NCBI GenBank assembly: GCA_030430845.1
Contig: JAUIKE010000065.1
Span: 1-39,763, forward strand
DNA from: Bacteroidia bacterium
GTDB taxonomy: Bacteria; Bacteroidota; Bacteroidia; Chitinophagales; Saprospiraceae
Direction of reading: 5' to 3'
DNA length: 39,763 nucleotides
The notes under the pieces are model-generated. The model was not told the origin of the DNA. It saw nothing but the letters and a program-made list of their open reading frames with translations, and did not search any database. How positions within the stretch are numbered: position 1 is the stretch's first letter; the number at the start of each line of letters is the position of its first letter. Below, one piece after another: positions 1 to 9,191 of this stretch. The translations under genes were made by a program, and so were the position numbers.

Positions 1-340
1 ATCCGGATCCGCCCCCAGTCGTGCTGCTCATCCGGTCCGGTTTCTCCGGAGATGATCCAGAGGTTTTTCAAACTGACGTCCCCTTCCGGCCGCATAATGT
101 CATTCCAGGCACCCGAAGCATTCGGGATGCGGGTGATGACCGGCTTAAGTTCTGTATTATTTAAATCCACCGCCTCGATCTGCAGGGGCCAATCAGCCGT
201 ATTCACCAAACGGCCGGAGGTGATGTAGACCACTCCGTTTTCCAATTGGTAGATGGTATTATTGCTGACTCTTGCTCCTCCTTCCAGCGTATCGCCCATA
301 ATAACAGGGAAAATATCAACCGGCGTGAAGGGGTCTCCAT
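1..340. repeat. Left copy of a 1269-bp-period intragenic duplication
   Basis: Bases 1-340 match 1270-1609 in the same orientation and reading frame. Positions 1-146 differ from 1270-1415 at only one base (position 78 against 1347); beyond that, similarity falls to that of ordinary diverged repeats. The match reaches the window edge, so its full extent is unknown. Confidence 0.9.
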
Positions 341-1700
341 TGTCTTCGATCAGTACATAGCGCACTTCTTCTCCGGCTTCGTCCGTTCCTTCGGATAGAT
401 CATCGCAGAACACAACGGCTCCGACGGCTCCGCCTTTGGTGTCCGCGCTTGCAGAAGGGCTGTCCGTACTGTAGCAGGGACTAAAAGTCGAAAAGTCGAA
501 CAAATTGCCGTTGTCCAGTGCCGTGCCGGCCACTGCAACATCTTCCACCACAAAATCGAACATGTCCTCCGCAAATGGGTCGGCATAGATGTCTTTGACG
601 TATTGTAGAATGCTCATGGGAATGCCCGCCAGCTCGACGGGGTCCTCAAAATAGGTATCGGCTGCACTGTCTCCCAGCTTTTGCAGGATCAGATCGGAGT
701 AGACGGCCGGGCGACTGACCGAGTCGTTGCTCTCGAAATAATCGAGTACTTCCTGCTTATAGAAAATGTTGTTCGCAGCAAAAGTGAAGTTGGTGCCCTC
801 ATACAGGGTGTCGATCGTAAATACCTTGTGCGCTCCTTTATCCGGCTGGGATTGCTCGTCCGTATAAGCCGGGGAGGTGCCTAACATAATGGGGTCGATC
901 AGCAGATTGTTCGTGACCTTCACCGTCAGGGCTTTGCCAAACTGGAAAGCGCCGTGGCGGCCCACCTGATTGAATACCGTGCAATGGTCGATCTCGATGT
1001 AGTTATGCGGCTCGGTCTGCCCCTGGCTGCGCAACACCCGGTCGACGATATTGTGTACAACCGTATTGCGCATAACGATCGTGTCCTGTGCAAAGTTGCG
1101 CGAGTCAATGCCGCGGCCGTTACCTTCCAGGATGAAGCGGTTGCCGCCGTTGCGCAAAACAGAGTTCGTCACATACACCTTACAGTCAGGCGCTCTCATT
1201 TGCAGAAATCCGCCCCGGTCTTTTTCTATGATACAATGATCCACCACAATGCGGGTACCGGGGCCCATAATCCGGATCCGCCCCCAGTCGTGCTGCTCAT
1301 CCGGTCCGGTTTCTCCGGAGATGATCCAGAGGTTTTTCAAACTGACATCCCCTTCCGGCCGCATAATGTCATTCCAGGCACCCGAAGCATTCGGGATGCG
1401 GGTGATGACCGGCTTGCTGTCCGTATTATTCAGATCTGCAGCCTGGATTTGCAGGGGCCAGTCGGGTTTGTTCACCAAACGGCCGGAGGTGATGTAAACA
1501 GCTCCGTTCTCTAACTGATAGATTGTGTTGTTGTCCATTCTCTCGCCCATCTCGGTGGTGTCTCCCATAATGACGGGAAAAATGTCGGCCGGACTAAAGG
1601 GGTCCGCACTGGCTGGAATGTTGACGATGCGTTGTGCTTGTACCTGCCAGCTCAGGAGCAGGCATAGCATAGCTAAGGCTAGTTGGTAGAGATTTTTCAT
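1..1700 (-). CDS. Secreted beta-helix protein with duplicated module (3' end off the window)
   Basis: Read on the minus strand, an open frame starts with ATG at 1698-1700 and continues without a stop to the left edge (566 codons). The first 23 residues form a signal peptide ending near VQAQ. Short repeating motifs such as IIEKDRGGFLQ, NTVVHNIVDRVLRSQG and IEIDHCTVFNQVGRHGAF resemble right-handed beta-helix proteins of the chondroitinase-B/pectate-lyase type; I cannot assign a lyase family or catalytic residues. A module beginning at about residue 33 (DPFSPADIFPVIMGD) recurs at about residue 456 (DPFTPVDIFPVIMGD), a period of 423 codons, so the full protein has at least two modules. It lies 65 bp behind the TonB-dependent receptor gene on the same strand, so the two are probably one operon and this protein probably acts on or binds the imported glycan. 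The family call is inference; the frame and repeat are seen directly. Confidence 0.75.
   Translation of the reverse strand, partial: MKNLYQLALAMLCLLLSWQVQAQRIVNIPASADPFSPADIFPVIMGDTTEMGERMDNNTIYQLENGAVYITSGRLVNKPDWPLQIQAADLNNTDSKPVITRIPNASGAWNDIMRPEGDVSLKNLWIISGETGPDEQHDWGRIRIMGPGTRIVVDHCIIEKDRGGFLQMRAPDCKVYVTNSVLRNGGNRFILEGNGRGIDSRNFAQDTIVMRNTVVHNIVDRVLRSQGQTEPHNYIEIDHCTVFNQVGRHGAFQFGKALTVKVTNNLLIDPIMLGTSPAYTDEQSQPDKGAHKVFTIDTLYEGTNFTFAANNIFYKQEVLDYFESNDSVSRPAVYSDLILQKLGDSAADTYFEDPVELAGIPMSILQYVKDIYADPFAEDMFDFVVEDVAVAGTALDNGNLFDFSTFSPCYSTDSPSASADTKGGAVGAVVFCDDLSEGTDEAGEEVRYVLIEDNGDPFTPVDIFPVIMGDTLEGGARVSNNTIYQLENGVVYITSGRLVNTADWPLQIEAVDLNNTELKPVITRIPNASGAWNDIMRPEGDVSLKNLWIISGETGPDEQHDWGRIR
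1270..1609. repeat. Right copy of the 1269-bp-period intragenic duplication
   Basis: This is the partner of bases 1-340. It encodes the N-terminal part of the first module of the beta-helix protein. The abrupt change from near identity to moderate similarity at position 1415/1416 suggests recent gene conversion or recombination between modules. Confidence 0.9.
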
Positions 1701-1765
1701 TTGAAAATAATATTTAAATGGTTGATTTTAAATCATTTTATTAATTGAATAGCCCTGTATCTTGC

Positions 1766-4660
1766 CTACTTCTGCAATCTGAATTGTAGGCCGGCAGTAG
1801 CGGTCCACCCAAAGGTTTGAATGGTGTTGATGTAATTTTCGTTCCGGGTAAAGGAAATGTCCTGTTGGTTGTTGAGATTGGTGAAATTCACGAACAAACT
1901 CCAGTTTTTGTTGATCTTTTGCTTGACCGAAGCATCCCAACGCCAAAACTCCAGGTCGAAACGATCAAAGTCCTTGTTGAGGCTGTAACTCCTCGCCTTG
2001 GTGCCCTGAAATGCGCCCGAAAGCCGGGCCGAAAAGCCCTTCAGGTCAAAGCCGACCGACATATTAAAAATGTGTGGCGACTGGCTCGGCATACTCACCG
2101 TGCGCTGATTGTTGGTATAGATGGTTTCAATCACCGGCGGAAATGGAATGACCAAAATAGATTCGGAGGTCAGGAAGTAAAAATCGGTTTCCGAAAACAG
2201 CCGGGCGTAGTTGATGTTAAAAACAAAGCCGTTGAAGGGCTTCGGTAAAAAACTCAAATTCGTCTGCAAATCAAATTCATATCCCCATACCTTGGATTCT
2301 CCCAGATTGGTGTAGGAGCCCAACTGGTAGCCGGAATTGTTGGGCCACCCATTGGCTGCGGCCATCTCGGAATCCACCAATTGGATGGTCCATGGAATGA
2401 AGAGGTTATTGATGTTTTTATAAAAAACGCCGGCCGTGATCAGCCCGAGTCCTCCTTTAAAAGCCGACACGAACAGATCGTAATTCTGGGCCCGTGCGTG
2501 CTTAAGGTTGGGGTTTCCGGCGGCGATGCTGGTATTGCTGTCATTGATCTGAGCCCGGGGAGTAATGTACTGAAAGTCAGGCCGGGCCAAAGTCGTAGAA
2601 AAAGAGGCCCGCACATCCAGCCAGTCCAGTGGCTTATATTTCAGGTGCAAATGCGGCAAAAATTCTCCGTAGGTCTGCTTCGTCAGCGTATCCCTGGCAT
2701 AGCCGTTCACGCCATAGCGGCCGTTGATGGTCGAGATCGAAGCGGAGTAGGCATTGTCGGAATATTCATACCGAAAGCCCGGAATGACGGTCAGCTTCTC
2801 GCCCAGATCCAGGCGCAGCATGGCATAGCCGGCCGCTATGCTTTCGTCTACCTCATAATTATCCACCAAAACCGTCCGGTCATTACTCAATAAGCCCTTC
2901 TGTGATTCATACCATCGTTGAATTTTGTTCTGGTCGAGAATGGCATCAAACACGACCTCGCTCCCGTCCTGGTTTTCAAAATTGACGACATTGGACGCAT
3001 CCAGGAAATTCTGTATACTGATCAGCTGAGCGTTCGCAGTCGAAAAAATCAGATCATCACCATAAGCAGCCGCTGCATTCGCGGTAATTTGCCCACCCAG
3101 AAAGTAAAAGCTCTCGGCCTGTAGAGAAACATCCCGCTCCCGGTCGATGGTGAAGTACTTCCCTCCGAATTTGAAATATCCGCCAATGTTTTTACCCACA
3201 TTCAAAGGCAGTTTAAGATTGACGAAGTAGGTCTGAGAATTTTCCAGCGTACTGGTATTTTCAGCTAATAATTCGGATAAAAAGGCGGATTCCAGGTCCG
3301 GATTCGCCGCCTCATAGAAGTTTTGAGGATGCCCCGTATTGTTGAGTTCTGAATCATAAGGGATCAGAAAATCCTGAATTTCCATAAAAACATTGTACGG
3401 CGTGCTTCCTTTCGTGCGGGAGGTGGAAATGTTCCAATCGACAATAAGTTTATTGAAATTATGTTCCCCACTCAACGCCACGGTGTATAGATCCAGCTGG
3501 TTGTCGATAGACTGTCCGCTGTAAAAAATACCGGGTTCACTAGGGTTGTACAAGTTCTGGATGCGGTATTGATCCCGCTCTGTTTTGCTGTACAAGCCGA
3601 ATAGTGAAATGCTGGATCGCCCCAGGTCGTAATCGAGGTTCAGACTGCCGTTCCAGCGGCGCCTGATCTCATCGCGATCCTCAAAGCGGAGGGTTCGGCC
3701 TTCTATGTCGGTCACGCCCGTTTCCGGGTCGGTCCGGCCTTGCGCCCAGGTGTTGGTCAGGTAATAACCGCCCCGATTAAATCTTTCCACATTGCCCTGA
3801 GCGACAAAGCCCAGTTTGTCGTTCAATATACGGTCGCTTACCTGAAGCAGGGCTTTAAAATCGCCAAAATCATCATTGAGGTTGTTGTAACCTTTAAAGA
3901 ATCGGCTGAGCAGCCTCAGGTCCTTCGGCGCTTTGCGCAGCTTTAAATTGACGGTCCCGCCGATGGCCTCGGCATCCATATCCGGCAGAGGAGATTTGAA
4001 CACCTCTATACCGTCCAGCAATTCCGGAGAGATCAAAGACAGATCCACCGAACGGTCGGTCCCGGAGTTGGAGGGCAAACGTACGCCGTTAACCGTAATG
4101 GCATTGAATTTAGGCTCTACGCCCCGGATCACGACCTTTTGTCCTTCCCCGCCGCTTCGGTTGATGGAAACGCCCGGCAGGCGGGCAATGGCTTCGGCGG
4201 CATTCACATCCGGCAATTCCTGGATGCGGTCCGCAGCGACGATGTTGGCGATCGACTCCGAGTTCAGCTGCTGGTTGATGGCCTTGGCCTGCCCCAATAG
4301 CTGGGCCGTCACCACGATCTCCTGGCCTAAAAAGGAGGTCGGGCTCAGGCTGACCTCGATACTCGACTGCTCGCCTTCTTTTACCAGCACCGTCAGCTCT
4401 TGTGACTCATAGCCCAAAAAGGAGACGACGACCAGCTGCTCCCCAACCGGAATACCGGTGAGGTTAAAAGCTCCGTCGATGTCCGTTACGGTACCGTTCG
4501 TCGGATTGTTTTTTAAATATACATTGGCTCCCGGCAAGCTGGACCCTCCATCCGAATCGAATACCTTACCGGAAATAATGCCATTCTGTGCTTGCATATC
4601 CACTGAAGAAAAAAGCATCAGCAGTGTGATATATGTAAGAAGTGTAAAAAACCGTTTCAT
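1766..4660 (-). CDS. TonB-dependent outer-membrane receptor
   Basis: A 964-residue outer-membrane transporter that would import a ligand, probably an oligosaccharide given its neighbours, using TonB energy. Residues 1-25 are a signal peptide (ending MQAQ). Residues about 28-112 form a carboxypeptidase-regulatory-like domain (GKVFDSDGGSSLPGANVYL, FLGYESQELTV). The plug spans about 130-245 (EAIARLPGVSINR, VVIRGVEPKFNAITVNGVRL, IEVFKSPLPDMDAEAIGGTV), and the rest is a beta-barrel ending in FGWTATAGLQFRLQK. The plug wording matches the TonB-Xanth-Caul type of receptor rather than the SusC type, and no SusD lipoprotein gene accompanies it. Start is ATG at 4658-4660. The downstream beta-helix gene follows after 65 bp. 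A candidate operator lies at 4748-4780 in its promoter region. The substrate cannot be read from sequence. Confidence 0.93.
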   Translation of the reverse strand: MKRFFTLLTYITLLMLFSSVDMQAQNGIISGKVFDSDGGSSLPGANVYLKNNPTNGTVTDIDGAFNLTGIPVGEQLVVVSFLGYESQELTVLVKEGEQSSIEVSLSPTSFLGQEIVVTAQLLGQAKAINQQLNSESIANIVAADRIQELPDVNAAEAIARLPGVSINRSGGEGQKVVIRGVEPKFNAITVNGVRLPSNSGTDRSVDLSLISPELLDGIEVFKSPLPDMDAEAIGGTVNLKLRKAPKDLRLLSRFFKGYNNLNDDFGDFKALLQVSDRILNDKLGFVAQGNVERFNRGGYYLTNTWAQGRTDPETGVTDIEGRTLRFEDRDEIRRRWNGSLNLDYDLGRSSISLFGLYSKTERDQYRIQNLYNPSEPGIFYSGQSIDNQLDLYTVALSGEHNFNKLIVDWNISTSRTKGSTPYNVFMEIQDFLIPYDSELNNTGHPQNFYEAANPDLESAFLSELLAENTSTLENSQTYFVNLKLPLNVGKNIGGYFKFGGKYFTIDRERDVSLQAESFYFLGGQITANAAAAYGDDLIFSTANAQLISIQNFLDASNVVNFENQDGSEVVFDAILDQNKIQRWYESQKGLLSNDRTVLVDNYEVDESIAAGYAMLRLDLGEKLTVIPGFRYEYSDNAYSASISTINGRYGVNGYARDTLTKQTYGEFLPHLHLKYKPLDWLDVRASFSTTLARPDFQYITPRAQINDSNTSIAAGNPNLKHARAQNYDLFVSAFKGGLGLITAGVFYKNINNLFIPWTIQLVDSEMAAANGWPNNSGYQLGSYTNLGESKVWGYEFDLQTNLSFLPKPFNGFVFNINYARLFSETDFYFLTSESILVIPFPPVIETIYTNNQRTVSMPSQSPHIFNMSVGFDLKGFSARLSGAFQGTKARSYSLNKDFDRFDLEFWRWDASVKQKINKNWSLFVNFTNLNNQQDISFTRNENYINTIQTFGWTATAGLQFRLQK

Positions 4661-4747
4661 ACAATTTATTTTGTAATGCAGTGTCTTGACTAAATTTTAT
4701 TTCAAAATGTCAAATTAACATTGTGGTAAAACTAGCAGGCTAAAGGC

Positions 4748-4780
4748 GGGAAAACGTCTATTTTAGGGTAGACAATCGTA
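4748..4780 (-). promoter_or_regulatory. Candidate operator (site 1) upstream of the TonB receptor
   Basis: On the minus strand this reads TACGATTGTCTACCC then TAAAATAGACGTTTTCCC. Two half-sites of the form ACGwTT lie 22 bp apart as direct repeats, with TAAAATAG just before the second, a layout typical of AraC-type dimers binding two turns of one helix face. It ends 87 bp upstream of the receptor ATG. A GTCTA/TAGAC inverted repeat with an 8-bp gap is embedded (4756-4773). Sites 2 (9056-9087) and 3 (17728-17760) are related. Binding by the neighbouring regulator is inference. Confidence 0.5.
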
Positions 4781-4806
4781 CAAAATGCGTAAAAAGCGGG
4801 CATTTA

Positions 4807-7800
4807 TCAGCTATTCATGTACTCGGAAGGGGTTTGATTGAAATGTTTTTGAAAACATTTGCTGAAGTAACGGGCATCGCGGAACCCAACCTTATAGGCG
4901 ACCTCCGAAACATTCAGTTTTCGCGTTTCGAGCAGTTGAGCGGCCCGCTTCATACGAAGGGTTTTCATAAAATTGTTGGGTGTCTGGTCGGTCAGGGCTT
5001 TGATCTTGGTAAAGAGCAAGGGGCGGCTGACAGCCAGCTCGTAGGCGAACTGCTCGGCCGTAAACCGGGTATTGTCAATGTGCTTTTCGGCCACTTCCAT
5101 GGCCCGATCCAGGAATTCCTTGTCGGCCGAGGTCACGGTAATTTCTTTGAGTTCTAAATTCATGACCCGTACAAACTTCTGCCGCATGGTTTGGCGCCCC
5201 TGAATGATGTTCCGCACCCTCAGGCGGAGCTCATCCGGATTAAAAGGTTTTGTGATATAATCATCTGCTCCGGTATCCAGTCCTTCATTTTTAAACAACT
5301 GGGCCGATCGGGCGGTGAGCAGAATAATGGGGATGTGGCTGGTTTTGATGTCCAGCTTGAGTTTTTCACACATAGCGATGCCATCCATTTCCGGCATCAT
5401 GATATCGCTGATGATCAGGGTCGGATTCAGCTGTTTGGCTTTTTTTAGCCCCTCCAGCCCGTTCACGGCCGTTTCGATCCGGTAGCATTGCTGGAAAATA
5501 CTTTGGACATACTGCAAAACTTCTTCGTTGTCTTCCACCACCAGGATCAGCGGGGCATCTTCGGGAGCTTGCTGTGCGGGCTCTTCCAGCCAGGAGAAAT
5601 CCGGCGACTTGATCTCGGCATCCTCCATATTGGCCAGTACATTTTGCATGGGCAACTGGCGATCTGTAATTTCATTGGCTTTGAAGTGTTCTTTACCGAT
5701 CGGAATTTCTACCCAAAAGGTAGCCCCCTCTCCTATTTCACTTTCTACCCATAGTTTTCCGTGATGCAGCTCCACCATTTGTTTGGACAGCGCCAGGCCT
5801 ATGCCCGAGCCCTTGACATTGGAAGTAGCAACGGCTACTTTTTCATAATACCGTCTGAATATTTGTTCGTGTAACTCCTTTTTTATGCCATTGCCGTTAT
5901 CCCGAACACTGATTTGAATACGGTCTCTTTTTTTCAGGATGTTTACAGAAATTGCGCCTTTATCGGGAGTAAATTTAAAGGCATTCGAGAGCAGATTAAA
6001 AAAGACTTTATCCAGCTTTTCATAATCAAACCAAAGCTCCTGCTCGGGTTCCGTGCTGTGAAAAGTATAGTTGATGCCTCTTTGGCGGGCCGTATCTTCA
6101 AAAAACAGGAAGATCTGCCGGATAAAAAAGACGATGTCTCCCCGACTGGCGCTCACTGGCTCATGGTCCGACTCGAGTTTTCGGAAAGTAAGGATCTGGT
6201 TCACCAGCTTGAGCAGGCGTTGCGCATTTCGCTCCACAGATTGTAGTTGTTTGTGGATGCCGTTCGAAGCATACTTTTGCATCAGCTCGTCCAGGGGCCC
6301 CAGGATCAGGGTGAGCGGAGTGCGAAACTCATGAGTAATGTCCGTGAAAAAGCGAAGTTTCATTTCATTGAGCTCTTTTTGCTGTTGCTTGGCCAATTGT
6401 TCCAGGTGCAGGCGGTTGCGCAAGCGCATAAAGAACCAGACGCCGTAAATGGCCCCTATAATGAGCAGCGCATAGATCATATAGGCCCACATGCTGAGCC
6501 AGGGCGGTGGCAAAACGGTTATTTTCAAACGGCGTTCGTTCTCATTCCATACCCCGTCGCTGTTCGTGGCTTTTACTCTGAAAACATAGGTGCCCGGTCG
6601 CTGAATAGTATAACTGGGCTCCGTCCGCCCTACCGTATAATTCCAGTCGTTGTCCAGCCCCTCCAGCTTGTAAGCGTATTGTATGGTACTGGGGTTAAAA
6701 TAATCAAGGGCGGATACTCCGATGGAAAAAATGGCTTCATTGTACTTAAAAGTCAGCTCATTGGAATGATTCAGCACTTTTTCCAACAAGCGGTTGTCCT
6801 CCATCACGTTCACCTTCTTATTGTATACCTTCAGGTCGGTAAAAACCAGAGGCGGAGAATAATCGTTGGGGATGATTTCCGAAGGATGGAAAAGTGTAAA
6901 GCCGTTCGTTCCGCCAAAAAGCAATTCACCCGACTCGGCCTCATAATGAGCATTAAAATTAAATTCCAGGTTCTGAAGCCCGTTGGAGAAATTATAGTTG
7001 GTAAAAACCTTGTTCCGGATGTCAAACTTGGAGAGTCCGTTATTGGTACTGAGCCAAAGCCGCCCTTCGGCGTCCTGCAGGATACCGAAGATCGTGTGTC
7101 CGGGCAGGCCGTCTGCTTCGGTGTACTGCTGAAACTCAAAAGTGTAGGGATTAAAAGCATATAGGCCGCTGGAAAAGGTGCCGATCCACAGTATTCCGCT
7201 TCGGTCCTCAAAGAGCGCATACACCTTCGTATTGTCCAAAAACCGCCGAAACTTCAGGTCCAGATCGCTGATCGAATCCCTCAACACCAGGTTCAGCCCG
7301 TATTCAGTGCCGACCCACAGCCGGTGGCGGCTGTCTTTTAGCAGCACCCGGCCGTTGTCGGAGCTGATGGTGTTGGTGTCCCGGGAGTCATTTTGGTAGC
7401 TGTAAAATTGCTTGCTCTGCAGGTCCAGTACATTCAGGCCGCCGCCATAGGTGAGGGCCCACAATCGGTCGTTTTCTTTTAAAAAACTATACACATTATT
7501 ACTGCTCAGTGACTGGGGCTTGTTGGGCTCATGTTTGTAGTGTTGAAAGCGCATAGTGCGCAGGTCCAGACAATTGATCCCTTCAACGAAGGTACCGATC
7601 CATAGCTTTTGGCCGTCCTTTAATAAGGTTTTGACATTATTCCCGCTGATGCTGTTTGTTTGATCGGGCTCATATTGAAAGGCGGTAAAGTCACCGCTTG
7701 CACGGTCAAAATAATTCAGGCCGCCGCCTTCGGTACCGATCCAGAAGTTGCCTTTTTCGTCTTCTACAAAAGAGCTGACCACATTATGGCTGAGGCTGTT

Positions 7801-8898
7801 CTTGCTGGGCAGGTGCTCATAATTTCTAAAGCGGCTGAGGGCCGGATCGTAGTAATTCACCCCGCCGTGATAGGTGCCCAGCCATAAGCCCCCTCGCTGA
7901 TCAAAAAAGACGGCCCGGATGGAGCTGTTGCTCAGGCTGCCCGGATGGAAGTCCTGCTTCAGAAAGTGTTGGAAGTGATCTTCCTGAGGTAGATATTTAT
8001 TCAAGCCGACGAAGGTACCGACCCAGATCGCCCCCTCCGGGCTGACCGCCATGGAGCGGACGCTGTTATTGCTCAAAGAATGAGGATCATTGGTTTTATG
8101 TTGATAAACCTTTAGCTGCTTATTTCCGGGATGATATCGATATACCCCGCCGGCCTGCGTACCGACCCATAGGTTTCCGGCATGATCTCGAATTAAGGAT
8201 TGTACATTGTAATCCGGCAGGGCATCCTCTCCCGGCTTATCCGTAAAAAGAGGGTCGACTTCAAAAGAATCAGTCGTTTTTTCCTTCAAACGATACAAGC
8301 CATGCCCCATCCCTAGCAGTAGGTCCCCCTTTTCATCCTCGTAAAGGGCGTTGACGCCCAAAGGAAACCTTCCGGAAAAATGGAGCGGAATAGTCACAAA
8401 ACTTGAGGTTTCCGCCTGGTAAAGGTTAAGCCCGTTAGCCGCGCCTACCCACAGGCGCCCACGCGAATCCCTGAAAATACTGCGAATGGAATTGGAAGAG
8501 AGGCCTTCCCCAACACTGTAATTCTGAAAGCTATCTACTTTGGCGATGTATTTGCTCAAGCCTTCGTAAGTACCGACCCACAGGGCGGATTCCAGGGTGT
8601 CAAAATAAAGGACCCGGACATCATTTCCGGCCAGGCTGCCTTTTTGCTGCGGGTTGTTCCGGTAAACCGTAAATTGATAGCCGTCATATTTATTGAGGCC
8701 ATCCCGGGTACCCATCCAAATGTATCCGTCATGGTCCTGTGTAATAGCAAATACTGATCCCTGAGAGAGCCCATCCTTTTTCTCAAAATGCCGAAAAATG
8801 GCCCTGTCCTGTGCCGAAAGGGCCCCTGCCAGGCAACCAAAAACACACAGATAGCCCAAAATCGAATACCACTTAACCGCTAAATATTGTCCTTCCAT
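4807..8898 (-). CDS. Hybrid two-component system regulator (HTCS), propeller sensor kinase fused to AraC-type regulator
   Basis: A 1363-residue single-protein sensor and transcription factor of the polysaccharide-responsive HTCS class. Residues 1-30 are a signal peptide. About 31-690 hold many Reg_prop blades (for example DGYIWMGTRDGLNKYDG, GRLWVGAANGLNLY) forming two periplasmic propellers. A Y_Y_Y domain follows (YKLEGLDNDWNY, about 725-790), then one membrane helix near 800-825. The kinase has HisKA (ITHEFRTPLT, phospho-acceptor His856) and HATPase boxes NLLSNAFKFTP, DNGNGI and GSGIGLAL. The receiver domain contains SDIMMPEMDG with Asp1165 and ends GADDYITKPF. The C-terminal AraC HTH contains VSEVAYKVGFRDARYFSKCF. 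It probably senses oligosaccharide in the periplasm and activates the surrounding operons. Length and order match the family and all key residues are present. Start is ATG at 8896-8898. Confidence 0.96.
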   Translation of the reverse strand: MEGQYLAVKWYSILGYLCVFGCLAGALSAQDRAIFRHFEKKDGLSQGSVFAITQDHDGYIWMGTRDGLNKYDGYQFTVYRNNPQQKGSLAGNDVRVLYFDTLESALWVGTYEGLSKYIAKVDSFQNYSVGEGLSSNSIRSIFRDSRGRLWVGAANGLNLYQAETSSFVTIPLHFSGRFPLGVNALYEDEKGDLLLGMGHGLYRLKEKTTDSFEVDPLFTDKPGEDALPDYNVQSLIRDHAGNLWVGTQAGGVYRYHPGNKQLKVYQHKTNDPHSLSNNSVRSMAVSPEGAIWVGTFVGLNKYLPQEDHFQHFLKQDFHPGSLSNSSIRAVFFDQRGGLWLGTYHGGVNYYDPALSRFRNYEHLPSKNSLSHNVVSSFVEDEKGNFWIGTEGGGLNYFDRASGDFTAFQYEPDQTNSISGNNVKTLLKDGQKLWIGTFVEGINCLDLRTMRFQHYKHEPNKPQSLSSNNVYSFLKENDRLWALTYGGGLNVLDLQSKQFYSYQNDSRDTNTISSDNGRVLLKDSRHRLWVGTEYGLNLVLRDSISDLDLKFRRFLDNTKVYALFEDRSGILWIGTFSSGLYAFNPYTFEFQQYTEADGLPGHTIFGILQDAEGRLWLSTNNGLSKFDIRNKVFTNYNFSNGLQNLEFNFNAHYEAESGELLFGGTNGFTLFHPSEIIPNDYSPPLVFTDLKVYNKKVNVMEDNRLLEKVLNHSNELTFKYNEAIFSIGVSALDYFNPSTIQYAYKLEGLDNDWNYTVGRTEPSYTIQRPGTYVFRVKATNSDGVWNENERRLKITVLPPPWLSMWAYMIYALLIIGAIYGVWFFMRLRNRLHLEQLAKQQQKELNEMKLRFFTDITHEFRTPLTLILGPLDELMQKYASNGIHKQLQSVERNAQRLLKLVNQILTFRKLESDHEPVSASRGDIVFFIRQIFLFFEDTARQRGINYTFHSTEPEQELWFDYEKLDKVFFNLLSNAFKFTPDKGAISVNILKKRDRIQISVRDNGNGIKKELHEQIFRRYYEKVAVATSNVKGSGIGLALSKQMVELHHGKLWVESEIGEGATFWVEIPIGKEHFKANEITDRQLPMQNVLANMEDAEIKSPDFSWLEEPAQQAPEDAPLILVVEDNEEVLQYVQSIFQQCYRIETAVNGLEGLKKAKQLNPTLIISDIMMPEMDGIAMCEKLKLDIKTSHIPIILLTARSAQLFKNEGLDTGADDYITKPFNPDELRLRVRNIIQGRQTMRQKFVRVMNLELKEITVTSADKEFLDRAMEVAEKHIDNTRFTAEQFAYELAVSRPLLFTKIKALTDQTPNNFMKTLRMKRAAQLLETRKLNVSEVAYKVGFRDARYFSKCFQKHFNQTPSEYMNS

Positions 8899-9191
8899 AT
8901 GATATGCTCCTCAGTTCCATTTCCAAATTAGACAATGGCGCTCTAAAGATACAATTCTATTTAATTTTCCAAATTTTATATCCTTTTTTTGTTGTATACA
9001 TAACATAAGTTAGGCAATTAAATCAAAACATAAACATGAATATCAGATAAGATTATACGATTACCCACCTAAAAATAGACGATTACCAACTCCTGCTTTT
9101 CTAGCTTTATCCAGGCTTTTTAAATGATTTTTTCCACCGGAGCAAAAAACAGCCTCCCTGGATTACAACCTATTTATTTGAATCAAACAGT
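8899..9191. promoter_or_regulatory. Divergent intergenic promoter region
   Basis: These 293 bp separate the divergent starts of the HTCS gene and the DUF4861 operon. The region is AT-rich, contains no open frame worth calling, and holds candidate operator site 2 at 9056-9087. I see no convincing Bacteroidota -33/-7 pair (TTTG and TAnnTTTG) that I would assign firmly. Confidence 0.6.
9056..9087 (+). promoter_or_regulatory. Candidate operator (site 2) upstream of the DUF4861/beta-helix operon
   Basis: The sequence contains ACGATTACC twice as an exact direct repeat (9057-9065 and 9079-9087), spaced 22 bp start to start, with TAAAAATAG between them. The left and right parts match site 1 (4748-4780, opposite strand) almost position for position, and the site points towards its downstream gene in the same way, ending 104 bp before the ATG at 9192. 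The exact repeat is the clearest evidence for a two-half-site AraC-type operator. Confidence 0.55.

Noticed and set aside
954..1514. A 186-codon plus-strand open frame
   Set aside because: It is antisense to the beta-helix gene, whose minus-strand frame has a signal peptide and internal protein repeats; this frame has neither.
6247..7164. A 305-codon plus-strand open frame
   Set aside because: It is a shadow of the HTCS gene, whose frame carries kinase and propeller motifs on the opposite strand.
8899..9191. Bacteroidota -33/-7 promoter (TTTG and TAnnTTTG) near 9171-9180
   Set aside because: Only partial matches such as TATTTATTTG are present in AT-rich sequence, where they are expected by chance.
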